This document shows, piece after piece, positions 10,484 to 18,407 of a stretch of 64,000 nt of DNA (its first letter is position 1; every line of letters begins with the position of its first letter). Source of the DNA: Saccharopolyspora gregorii (lineage in GTDB: Bacteria > Actinomycetota > Actinomycetes > Mycobacteriales > Pseudonocardiaceae); assembly GCF_024734405.1 (NCBI RefSeq), contig NZ_CP059556.1, positions 5,394,001 to 5,458,000 of the forward strand. Reading direction: 5' to 3'. The notes beneath the pieces are model-generated. The model was not told the origin of the DNA and did not search any database. It saw only the letters and a list, made by a program, of their open reading frames with translations. Position numbers and translations under genes: made by a program.

Positions 10484-11308
10484 TCAGTTGAACAGTCGGG
10501 GGTCGGGGAACGCTCCCGAGGCGAGCAGCAGCACGTACAGGTCCACCAGCGCCACCGAGATCAGCGAGGCCCACGCCAGCTGCATGTGCCGCGCGTTCAT
10601 CGCGGTCACCTTCGTCCACAGCCAGTACCGCACCGGGTGCTGGGAGAAGTGGTTGATGCGGCCGCCGACGAGGTGCCTGCACGAGTGGCAGGACAGCGTG
10701 TACGCCCACAGCAGCAGCACGTTCACCACCATGAGCAGCGTGCCGAGCCCGACGCCGAACCCGCCGTCGGCACCGCGGAACGCGATGGCCGTGTCGTAGG
10801 TGAGCACGCCCGCGACGAGCAGCGCCGCGTAGAAGAAGTACCGGTGGAAGTTCTGCAGCACCAGCGGCAGCCGGGTCTCCCCGGTGTAGGTGCGGTGCGG
10901 TTCGGCGACCGCGCACGCGGGCGGCGACAGCCAGAACGAGCGGTAGTAGGCCTTGCGGTAGTAGTAGCAGGTCAGCCGGAACCCGAACACGAACGGCAGC
11001 ACGAACACCGGCGGCGGCAGCAGCGGGCCCAGCGCGGGGAACGGCTGCCCCCAGTGGCTCGAACCGGGGACGCAGGCCGCGCTCAGGCACGGCGAGTAGA
11101 ACGGCGCCAGGTAGTGGTACTCGGGCACCCAGTAGGCGGTGTTCATGAAGGTGCGGATCAGGCCGTAGATCAGGAAGAGCCCCAGCCCGGTGGCGGTCAG
11201 CAGCGGGGCCAGCCACCACCGGTCGGTGCGCCGGGTCCGCGGGTCCGGTGGCCCCGGCGGGTGCGCGGGTTCGGCGCCGAACGGATCGATACCGGGGAGT
11301 GCGGACAT
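10484..11308 (-). CDS. sdhC: Succinate dehydrogenase membrane anchor (Sdh1 type)
   Basis: A 274-residue integral membrane protein with five predicted helices, starting near WLAPLLTATGLGLFLIYG and ending near ASLISVALVDLYVLL. It is the first gene of the operon before sdhA and sdhB, and corresponds in position and size to the anchor of mycobacterial Sdh1 (the Rv0249c type). It contains His residues near the membrane (for example SCHSCRHL) that could bind heme or quinone; this is inference. The ATG has GAGGT upstream. A cytosolic N-terminal Pro-rich segment of ~30 residues precedes helix 1. Confidence 0.85.
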   Translation of the reverse strand: MSALPGIDPFGAEPAHPPGPPDPRTRRTDRWWLAPLLTATGLGLFLIYGLIRTFMNTAYWVPEYHYLAPFYSPCLSAACVPGSSHWGQPFPALGPLLPPPVFVLPFVFGFRLTCYYYRKAYYRSFWLSPPACAVAEPHRTYTGETRLPLVLQNFHRYFFYAALLVAGVLTYDTAIAFRGADGGFGVGLGTLLMVVNVLLLWAYTLSCHSCRHLVGGRINHFSQHPVRYWLWTKVTAMNARHMQLAWASLISVALVDLYVLLLASGAFPDPRLFN

Positions 11309-11400
11309 GGCTGACCTCGTCGTCGGTGTCCGGTGCGGCCTGGTGCGCCTCGATCTCGTGTCGTGCCGGGTCGTTCCGGGCGGGCCCCGGGGCGGCCGGT

Positions 11401-11682
11401 TCAGTGCGGTTGGCGCCCGCCGACCCCTTCGTCGTCCGCGTCGCGCCACAACGCCGGGTCGTAGGGCGTGTCCGGCACCATCACCGTTTCGCCGCCGGCC
11501 ATCTCGCGGCGCGGGGCGGGCAGGGCGGACAGCTCGGCAAGGTCGATCTCGAGTCGTTCCACATCGTTGCTCAGGCGGCGCACGGCCGCAGCGTCGCCGT
11601 AGCGCGAACGGAGCATGCCCACGCTGCTGCGCAGCTGCCCCAGCACTCGCTGCACATCGGTCAGTTCGGTCGTCGAAGCCAT
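11401..11682 (-). CDS. Hypothetical protein, small and soluble
   Basis: A 93-residue protein of unknown function. The first ~55 residues are helical and alternately charged (QRVLGQLRSSVGMLRSRYGD), suggesting a coiled coil; the tail is Pro/Asp-rich (VPDTPYDPALWRDADDEG). The ATG at 11682 has GAGAGGTG at good spacing; longer in-frame readings lack one. It lies upstream of the sdh operon on the same strand, with a 92-bp gap, and could be read into it. No family was recognised. Confidence 0.6.
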   Translation of the reverse strand: MASTTELTDVQRVLGQLRSSVGMLRSRYGDAAAVRRLSNDVERLEIDLAELSALPAPRREMAGGETVMVPDTPYDPALWRDADDEGVGGRQPH

Positions 11683-11848
11683 GGGCGAGCACCTCTCGTA
11701 CGGGTCGTCGCATCGACGTCTCCGAGAGTGCCCGCGGGCGCCGAATGTGACAAGGGCCACACGGTCGACTTCGGGGATTTCCCTCGACCGAGCTCCGCGG
11801 CGGACCGGTTCCGGGTTCCGCGGGGAACCCGCGGTGACCGGGACGGCC

Positions 11849-12079
11849 TCAGCCGTCGGCGGGGTCGCGGGTGGTGGCGGTGCCGCCGGGAGCGGTGGTG
11901 TCGCGGTGGCCGGTGGTGTCCGCGCCCGCGCCGCCGACCGCGTCCCCGTCCTCGGACCGGCGGCGGTCCCGGTAGACGATGACGCCGACGACGGCGAGCA
12001 CCGCGAAGGTGGGCACGAAGAACGGCACGGCCGTGATGATCGGATGGCTGGCCAGGATCTGCGTGCCCGCGAGGATCAC
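11849..12079 (-). CDS. Small single-pass membrane protein, hypothetical
   Basis: A 76-residue protein with one hydrophobic segment (about residues 13-35), then basic YRDRRRSE and a Gly/Thr/Asp-rich tail predicted to be cytosolic. Its GTG start overlaps the TGA of the upstream membrane protein in a GTGA junction, so the two are translationally coupled and probably partners. The length is short for any named family. Confidence 0.6.
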   Translation of the reverse strand: MILAGTQILASHPIITAVPFFVPTFAVLAVVGVIVYRDRRRSEDGDAVGGAGADTTGHRDTTAPGGTATTRDPADG

Positions 12080-13950
12080 CGCGCAGCCCTCTCCGCTGCG
12101 GCTCCGCTCTCGGTCGCTCCGGGCTCGACCGCTTCCGGCTCGATCGCCTCGGGCCGGTCGGCGCCGACGCGCCCGATGCGGTGCGCGCCCCAGCCGAGCG
12201 ACAGCACGAGGGCCAGCGAGCAGGCCAGCACGACCAGCGAGGCCACCACCCACAGCCAGGACGGCACGTCCTGCTTCGTCTCGCGCTGCAGCACCTGCCA
12301 CTCGGGCTGGGAGTCGCGGCTGAACTGCGCGTCGGCGGGCACGGCGGGCAGGCCGATGGCCGTGTCGGAGGGCATGTAGACGGGGATCGCGACCTGCGCC
12401 CGGCCCTGGTGGAACCGGATCATGGTCTTCCAGGTGCCGTGCAGCGGCATCGGCCGGGTGGTGCGGTAGGTGTCCGGGCCGATCGGCACCAGCCGGTCGA
12501 CGTGCAGGCCGCCGCCCTGCCAGCCGGTGGTGGTGAGCCAGGTGGCGTCCTGCCCGGTGCCGGGCGGGCTCATCCGGATCACGGCCTGCGCGGTGCGGTC
12601 CTGCGGTCCGCCGCGCACGTCGGTGAGGGTGACGTCGGCGCGCACCGGCGGCGCGGTACCGATCAGCGCGTTCGTCACGGCGAGCGCGATCACCACGAGG
12701 GCGCCGCCGAACAGCGGTGCCGAGACCTTCGGCTTCGGCGGCGCGCCGCGCAGCGCCAGCGCCAGCAGCGCGCCGAGCACGCCACCGGGGACGCCGCCCG
12801 CGACGGCCATGGCGGCGCCTTCGACGGCCATGTCCGGGCTCCACGGCAGCGGGAAGGCGACCTGGGTCCAGGCGTACTCGGACGCGTAGCCGACGGTGCC
12901 GATGAGCAGGCCGGAAACCGCGCCGAGCACCAGCGGGCGCCGGACGAGGAACACCGCGGCCAGTTCGACGCAGAGCGCTTCGACGAGGTGCAGCGGGATC
13001 GTGGCGAACTCCTCGCCGATGATCGGCCCGACGAACACGGCGACGCCGCCGCGCACCAGCACGTAGAACCCGATGGCGAACAGCGCCGCCCCGCGCCCGG
13101 CCCACAGCCGGGCGACGACGAGCGCGCACCCGGTCGCGACCGCGATCATGAACGGCTGGTGCACCATGCGGAACTGCTGCACGCCGTAGTCGAACTCCGC
13201 CTGGAACACGGAGAGCCCGACCAGGAGCCCGCCGACGGCCATGCCGCGGTGCGCGAACCGGGCCAGCGCACGCGGTTCGCCGAGGTCGGTGCGGGCGAGC
13301 CTGCCCTCGCGTTCCAGCAGCACCACGGCGACCAGGGACAGCCCGGCGCCGCCGATGAGCATCAGGTGCGTCGGCCCCCACAGGGTCACGTCCTGGCCGA
13401 AGATGCGGTGCCACACGTCGTCGAGGGGGAAGCCGAGCAGCGCGTAGAACCCGGCGCCGGCCAGCAGCACGCCGCTGATCGGGGCGTGCCAGTCGCGGGT
13501 GATGCGCACGGCGGCGCGGCCGACGGGTTCGCCCTTGGGCAGCACCACGGCGAGCATGCCCGCGGCGAACAGCCCGAACAGCCCGATGAGGATCGGGTAG
13601 TGCGCGACGTTGGCGAGCGGGCCTTCGTCGCGGCCGTGGGTGATGTGCAGGGAGATGTCCCAGTACATCCCGAGCAGCGCGGTGAGCAGCGAGATCATCG
13701 CGAGGAGCTGGGGCAGCGCGACCCACCCGGGCAGCCCGGCGGGCAGCACCCGCTGGGAGCGCTCGGCGAGCCGGGCGAGCACCTGGGTGCGCCCGGTGCG
13801 GTGCCCGTAGCCGAGCAGGAGCAGCAGCAGGGTGAGCGCGGTGGCTCCGCCGGAGGCGATGAAGATCTGGTCGAGCGCGGCACCTCCCGCGGGCCGCACC
13901 TCTTGCGCCAGCAGCGTCGTCCAGGGCTGCTCTGCCGGGGTCGAGTTCAT
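12076..13950 (-). CDS. Polytopic membrane protein with a C-terminal extracytoplasmic domain
   Basis: About 624 residues. Roughly the first 400 form about ten to twelve membrane helices; then comes an extracytoplasmic domain of ~130 residues (from PPVRADVTLTDV to VYMPSDTAI) that resembles FixH/YtkA-type beta domains; then one more helix (VVASLVVLACSLALVLSLGW) and an acidic tail. The function is unknown. It is divergent to a cupredoxin-like lipoprotein and another polytopic protein across a dyad operator, suggesting a shared metal- or redox-related role (inference). The start is uncertain: ATG at 13950 or 13959, neither with a strong ribosome site. Confidence 0.65.
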   Translation of the reverse strand: MNSTPAEQPWTTLLAQEVRPAGGAALDQIFIASGGATALTLLLLLLGYGHRTGRTQVLARLAERSQRVLPAGLPGWVALPQLLAMISLLTALLGMYWDISLHITHGRDEGPLANVAHYPILIGLFGLFAAGMLAVVLPKGEPVGRAAVRITRDWHAPISGVLLAGAGFYALLGFPLDDVWHRIFGQDVTLWGPTHLMLIGGAGLSLVAVVLLEREGRLARTDLGEPRALARFAHRGMAVGGLLVGLSVFQAEFDYGVQQFRMVHQPFMIAVATGCALVVARLWAGRGAALFAIGFYVLVRGGVAVFVGPIIGEEFATIPLHLVEALCVELAAVFLVRRPLVLGAVSGLLIGTVGYASEYAWTQVAFPLPWSPDMAVEGAAMAVAGGVPGGVLGALLALALRGAPPKPKVSAPLFGGALVVIALAVTNALIGTAPPVRADVTLTDVRGGPQDRTAQAVIRMSPPGTGQDATWLTTTGWQGGGLHVDRLVPIGPDTYRTTRPMPLHGTWKTMIRFHQGRAQVAIPVYMPSDTAIGLPAVPADAQFSRDSQPEWQVLQRETKQDVPSWLWVVASLVVLACSLALVLSLGWGAHRIGRVGADRPEAIEPEAVEPGATESGAAAERAAR

Positions 13951-13977
13951 GCGGGTCATGGAACACCAGAAGCTGGA

Positions 13978-14003
13978 CAATGTCATCCCCGAATGTGACA
14001 TTG
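13978..14003. promoter_or_regulatory. Dyad operator in a divergent promoter
   Basis: A perfect 8-bp inverted repeat, CAATGTCA at 13978-13985 and TGACATTG at 13996-14003, with a 10-bp spacer. It lies in the 95-bp gap between the divergent genes at 13950 (minus) and 14046 (plus). A second partial dyad shares its right arm (TGACA at 13996 with TGTCA further right). The region is AT-rich against the surrounding sequence, so it probably binds a regulator controlling both directions. Confidence 0.55.
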
Positions 14004-14045
14004 ATTGTTGTCAACATCCGGAGTGACCTCGGAAGGACCAACGCC

Positions 14046-14423
14046 ATGACAACGACCCGGCGGCTCATCGGATGCGCGTCGACGGCGGCGGCCCTGCTGC
14101 TCTCCGGCTGCGGCGCGCCCGCCCCGCGGCCCGCGGACCGGCCCGCCGCGGCGAACGCCGCCCCCGTCGTGATCGACGCCGAAGTCGCGGGCGGGCAGGT
14201 GCGCACCGGCACCGCGCGCATCCCGGTGCCGCTGGGCTCGCAGGTCCGCTACCAGGTGCGCAGCGATCAGCCGGACGAGGCGCACGTGCACGGCTTCGAC
14301 GAGGCCGTCGAGCTCACCCCCGGGCGGACCGGCGTCATCGAGTTCACCGCCGACGTGCCCGGCGTGTTCGAGGTCGAGCTGCACCACTCCGGGTTGTCGC
14401 TGCCCAGCCTGGAAGTCCGGTGA
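14046..14423 (+). CDS. Cupredoxin-like lipoprotein
   Basis: A 125-residue predicted lipoprotein (signal residues 1-19, lipobox LLSGC). The rest is a small beta-rich domain of cupredoxin type: a His-containing AHVHGFDEAVEL strand, a GVIEFTADVPGVFEV strand and a terminal ELHHSGL. The usual copper Cys is absent, so if metal is bound it is through His residues. The ATG has GGAAGGA upstream. Its TGA overlaps the next gene's GTG (GTGA), so both are translated together. Confidence 0.7.
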   Translation: MTTTRRLIGCASTAAALLLSGCGAPAPRPADRPAAANAAPVVIDAEVAGGQVRTGTARIPVPLGSQVRYQVRSDQPDEAHVHGFDEAVELTPGRTGVIEFTADVPGVFEVELHHSGLSLPSLEVR

Positions 14424-15709
14424 GCACCGAGGTCCTCGCGCACGGCCTCGGCGGCCGCACCGACCTGCCGCTCAACGGCGCGGCGGCCGTCGTCGGCGGC
14501 GCGCTCGCCGTCGCCGTCTCGTTCCTCGCGCTCGTCGCGCTGTGGTCGAAGCCGTGGCTGGACCCCGAGGCCGGTCGGCCCGTGCGGTTCCCGGTGCGCC
14601 CCGACCGGCTGCTCGGCGCCGCGCGGATCGCCGTGCTGCTGCTGGCGGTGTTCGTGGTCGCCGTCGGCGCCTTCGGTCCGGCGGAGACGAACCGGAACCT
14701 GGCGCCGTGGGTGCTGTTCGTGACGTTCTGGGTGGGGCTCATCCCGGTGAGCGTGCTGTTCGGGCCGGTGTGGCGGGCGGTGAACCCGCTGCGCACCCTG
14801 CTGCGGCTGCTGCGACTGGGACGCGCGCCGCGACCGCTGCCCGCGTGGCTCGGTTACCGGGTCGCCGCCGCGTGGCTGCTCGGGTTCGTGTGGCTGGAGC
14901 TGGTCGCGCCGGACCGCGCCGATCCGCGGCTGGTGACCGCGTTGATCGTCGGCTACGCGGTGGTGAACCTGGCGGCGGCCGCCCGCTACGGCCCGGTGTG
15001 GTTCGAGCGCGGCGACGGCTTCGAGGTGTACTCGACGCTGCTGGCCCGGTTCTCCCCGCTGGGCAGGCGGGCCGACGGGACGGTGGTGCTGCGCAACCCG
15101 CTGGCCGGGCTGGTGCGCGCCGACCCGGTCCCCGGGCTCGCCGGGCTGGCGTGCGTGCTGATCGGCTCCACCGCGTTCGACGGGTTCACCCGCACCAGCT
15201 GGTGGCAGGCGCTGCGCAACGCGTCCGGGCTGCCGGACGTGCTGGTCGGCAGCGGTGGGCTGCTGGTGTGCGTCGCCGGGGTGTCGGCGCTCTACTTCGG
15301 CTCGATGCGGCTGAGCGCGCGGCTGTCCGGCAGCGCCGAGCCGCCGGCCGCCCGGTTCGCCGCGACGCTGCTGCCGATCGCCGTGGGCTACGGGGTGGCG
15401 CACTACTTCTCGTTCTTCGTGATCGAGGGGCAGCAGCCGTTCATCCTGGCCGGTGATCCGTTCGGGACCGGGCTGGACCTGTTCGGGTCGGCCGGGAACC
15501 TGCCGGACCACTCGGTGCTCTCCCCCGGAGTGGTGGCGATGGTGCAGATCAACGCGATCGTGCTCGGCCACATCGCGAGCACCGCCGCCGCGCACGACCA
15601 GGCGCTGCGGTTGTTCGACGCGCGCGGCGCGCGAGTCGGCCAGCTGCCGGTGGTGCTGGCGATGGTGTTCCTGACCGGCGTCGGACTGCTCCTGCTGCTG
15701 TCCGGTTAG
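14420..15709 (+). CDS. Polytopic membrane protein, hypothetical
   Basis: A 429-residue membrane protein with about nine to ten helices spread over its length. Distinct segments include WSKPWLDPEAG near the N-terminus, GPVWRAVNPLRTL, VWFERGDGFEVYS, and HYFSFFVIEGQQPFILAGDP near the C-terminus. The aromatic/acidic loops recur in a family found beside cupredoxin-like lipoproteins in Actinobacteria; I do not know a proven function. It overlaps the preceding lipoprotein gene by 4 nt, and the GTG start is set by that overlap. It may form a complex with the lipoprotein and the divergent 12076-13950 protein (inference). Confidence 0.7.
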   Translation: MSTEVLAHGLGGRTDLPLNGAAAVVGGALAVAVSFLALVALWSKPWLDPEAGRPVRFPVRPDRLLGAARIAVLLLAVFVVAVGAFGPAETNRNLAPWVLFVTFWVGLIPVSVLFGPVWRAVNPLRTLLRLLRLGRAPRPLPAWLGYRVAAAWLLGFVWLELVAPDRADPRLVTALIVGYAVVNLAAAARYGPVWFERGDGFEVYSTLLARFSPLGRRADGTVVLRNPLAGLVRADPVPGLAGLACVLIGSTAFDGFTRTSWWQALRNASGLPDVLVGSGGLLVCVAGVSALYFGSMRLSARLSGSAEPPAARFAATLLPIAVGYGVAHYFSFFVIEGQQPFILAGDPFGTGLDLFGSAGNLPDHSVLSPGVVAMVQINAIVLGHIASTAAAHDQALRLFDARGARVGQLPVVLAMVFLTGVGLLLLLSG

Positions 15710-15721
15710 GACGGACGCGGG

Positions 15722-15994
15722 TCAGTCGCCGCCGCCACCACCGCTGTCGCCGCCACCACCGCTGTCGCCGCCACCGCCGCCGCTGTCGCCACCGCCGCTG
15801 TCACCGCCGCCGGACCCCGAGTCGTGGTGGTGACCGTGATGTCCGTGGTGCCCGTTCCAGTCCGAGCTGTAGGAGGGGTCCGAAGACCCCGCATAGCCAC
15901 CGCCGCGGCCGCGCCCACGCCGGCTCGCGACCCCCGCGAGCACCAGCACGACCAGTACGAACAACACCGACACAGCCAAGGCCACGATCTTCAC
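15722..15994 (-). CDS. Small membrane protein with His-rich and Gly/Ser/Asp repeat tail
   Basis: 90 residues: an N-terminal membrane helix (about 2-22), basic RRGRGRGGG, a His cluster (GHHGHHGHHHDSG) and then a tail of about seven SGGG(G)D repeats encoded by near-identical tandem DNA. It is converging with the preceding membrane protein. The His cluster could bind metal and the tail is certainly disordered; both are predictions. The GTG start has a GGAGCGGAA sequence upstream. The low-complexity DNA would mutate by slippage, so the length may vary among strains. Confidence 0.6.
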   Translation of the reverse strand: MKIVALAVSVLFVLVVLVLAGVASRRGRGRGGGYAGSSDPSYSSDWNGHHGHHGHHHDSGSGGGDSGGGDSGGGGGDSGGGGDSGGGGGD

Positions 15995-16323
15995 CCCAGT
16001 TCCGCTCCGGCCCGCTTCCCCAGGTCGAGCGGACCGCCCGGAAATTACCAGCGGGCACCGATCCCGAGACCGGATTCCGGGAAACCGCCCGGAAAGTCCG
16101 TTCCGATCATCGACCGCAGCACCGTCTCCCCGCGCCTGCCAGAGTCCCGGGCCGCGGCGACCAGCAGGGCCGGACCCGGTTCGAGCGCCCGGCAGTGACT
16201 CTCGCCACGACGGCCGACGCGAACACCGAAGGATTCCCGAACCGCGCGGCACCCCTCGGCCCACCCGCTGAGAACCGCAGCGAGAGGCCGCCGGAGGTCA
16301 CAGGGCTTCCTCCCGACGCGGCC
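15995..16323. other. Intergenic region, nothing recognised
   Basis: 329 bases between two minus-strand genes. No ribosome-site-supported frame and no strong hairpin was seen. It presumably contains the promoter of the 15722-15994 gene. Confidence 0.4.
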
Positions 16324-18261
16324 TCACCCCTCCACGCGCGGCGGCCCCACCCACAGCAGGTCCCGCGCCCGGGTCAGCGCGACGAGCCGGGCGCGCTGCC
16401 CCAGCTCCCGCAGGTCGCGGCTGCGCTCGTCGAAGCCCTCTTCCGCGGGGAGTTCCGGCACGAACACGGCGCGGAACTCCAGGCCCTTCGCGCGATGCAC
16501 GGTCCCGACGCGGACCTTGCCATCGCGCTCACCGGTCCAGCCGTCCAGACCTCGCACTGGAATCCCGTTGCGCCGCAACACGTTTCGCCATCGATCCGCG
16601 TCGGGGTTCCGGAACGTCAGCACCGCGATGTCGTCCGGTTCCGCCTGTCCGCGCACGGCGTCGACGAGCGCCTCCTCCAGGCCTTCCGGCCGGTCCGACC
16701 AGGACACCACTTCGCCGCCGCGCAACGTCGCCACCGACTCGCGCAACGAGAAACCCGCGGCGCCGTCGAGGTCGTCGACCTGGTTGGTGGCGTCGAACCG
16801 CTGCGCCCATTCCAGGATCCGCGAGGCGTTCCGGTAGTTGGTGCGCAACACCTCACCCCGTCCCTTGATCGGGATGCCCGCGTCGGAGAGCCGCCAGCCA
16901 CCGGCGTAGATCTGCTGCTGCCCATCGCCGACCAGCAGGAGCCGGTCCCCCGCCATGGTGTGCAGCAATCGGAGGCCGACCAGCGTGATGTCCTGGACCT
17001 CGTCGACGACGACACCCGCCAGCGGCCGTGGCAGCGGCTCCCGTTCCAGTTCGGCGCGGGCTTCGGTGAACACGTCGTTGTGGTCGTGCAGGCCGCGCTC
17101 CCGGCGGATCTGCTCGTAGTGCTCGTGGAGCCGCCACACCAGTTCGCGGTCCGCCGCGGTCAGGCGCAGGCCGCGTCCGGTGCGGTGCAGGCTCTGGTAC
17201 TCGGCGAGTGCGGTGATGCCGCGGCCCTTGATGACGCGGTCGATCTCGTCCCGCCAGTACTCGTGCCGGTTGAGCTCGGCGAGCCTGGTGTGCTTGCCGA
17301 ACTTCGACCAGGCGAGGGAGAAGCAGGTCTCCGAGGACTTCACCTGGAGCGCTCTGCCGCGGCTCTGCAGGAATTCCCGCGCCCAGCGGTGCAGGTGGTC
17401 GAACCGGACGCGGTCCCCGATCTCCGGCGCGAGCCGCTGGAAGGACCGCTGCGCGATCGGCGGCAGGTTGCTGGCGAAAGTGGTGAACAGCAGCGGGCCG
17501 ACGCTGTTCCGCGCCATCCGCACCAGCCGGTGCAACGCGACCACGGACTTCCCGGTGCCCGCGGGTCCGCTGATCCGGGCCGGTCCGCTGTAGTCGCGGC
17601 GCACCATCGCGTGCTGCGAGTCGTCCAGGAACGTCAGCCAGGACTCGAACGGGCCGTCCAGCGCCGCGTCGAACCGGTCCTGCGCGAGGTCCTCGAGGTC
17701 GAACAGCTCCGCACCGGCCTCGGCGGGAACGGGCTCTAGCTGGGGCACGAGCCGGGTGAACTCGCTCCGGTGCGCGGACAGGTGAGCGGTCAATGTCTCC
17801 ACGTCCCGCTTGGTCAGCCTGCGTTCGCCGCGGTCCAGCACCCGGTCCAGCGTCCCTTCGGTCACCGTGAGGTGGTGGCCGATGGACCGCTTCGACGGTT
17901 CCCGCCCTGCGGGCAGCACCACCACCGGCCGGACCACCGCCTCGCTGACGACACCGGCAGGCACTCGCAGGCCGAGGAACGACTCGGACGCGTTCCGCAG
18001 CACGGTGCGGACTTCGTCCGGGTCCGGTTCGTGGTCCCGGACGACGACGGCGAGAACACCGCGCGGGCCGATCAGCAGCACGTCGGCGTGCCCGGACGGG
18101 ACTTCCGGCAGGGCGGTGTGCACGTGGGTGTGCCAACCGGCGCGGCTCTCCACCAGGAATCTGGACAGCACCTGCCGCTGCCAGCCGGCCAGCGACGGGT
18201 GGGCGGCGACGGCGCGTTCCGCGGCGCGGCGCAACCGCTCCCAGCGGTGATCGGTGCTCAT
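16324..18261 (-). CDS. UvrD-type helicase with degenerate NERD domain
   Basis: A 645-residue cytosolic protein. The N-terminal ~130 residues resemble a NERD nuclease-related domain (HADVLLIGPRGVLAVVV), but the ExK catalytic pair is replaced (V.R), so nuclease activity is unlikely. Superfamily 1 helicase motifs follow: Walker A GPAGTGKS, Walker B VVVDEVQD, GDGQQQIYAGGW, TNYRN, VHRAKGLEF and LVALTRARD, all intact. The ATG has GGGGGAAGG upstream. A close paralogue begins at 62392. Its role is probably DNA repair or defence-like DNA processing (inference). Confidence 0.8.
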   Translation of the reverse strand: MSTDHRWERLRRAAERAVAAHPSLAGWQRQVLSRFLVESRAGWHTHVHTALPEVPSGHADVLLIGPRGVLAVVVRDHEPDPDEVRTVLRNASESFLGLRVPAGVVSEAVVRPVVVLPAGREPSKRSIGHHLTVTEGTLDRVLDRGERRLTKRDVETLTAHLSAHRSEFTRLVPQLEPVPAEAGAELFDLEDLAQDRFDAALDGPFESWLTFLDDSQHAMVRRDYSGPARISGPAGTGKSVVALHRLVRMARNSVGPLLFTTFASNLPPIAQRSFQRLAPEIGDRVRFDHLHRWAREFLQSRGRALQVKSSETCFSLAWSKFGKHTRLAELNRHEYWRDEIDRVIKGRGITALAEYQSLHRTGRGLRLTAADRELVWRLHEHYEQIRRERGLHDHNDVFTEARAELEREPLPRPLAGVVVDEVQDITLVGLRLLHTMAGDRLLLVGDGQQQIYAGGWRLSDAGIPIKGRGEVLRTNYRNASRILEWAQRFDATNQVDDLDGAAGFSLRESVATLRGGEVVSWSDRPEGLEEALVDAVRGQAEPDDIAVLTFRNPDADRWRNVLRRNGIPVRGLDGWTGERDGKVRVGTVHRAKGLEFRAVFVPELPAEEGFDERSRDLRELGQRARLVALTRARDLLWVGPPRVEG

Positions 18262-18407
18262 GTTCGCGAACCTTCCCCCGACGCCCTCGGACCAAGATCG
18301 AACGTATCGGGGGCATTCGCTCGGGTCAGCGTTCCGCGGCGCGGACCACCCGATCGCCGCAGCCGGTGCTGGTCCGTCCGGGCGGTTCTCCTTGCCGCGC
18401 AGGGGGA

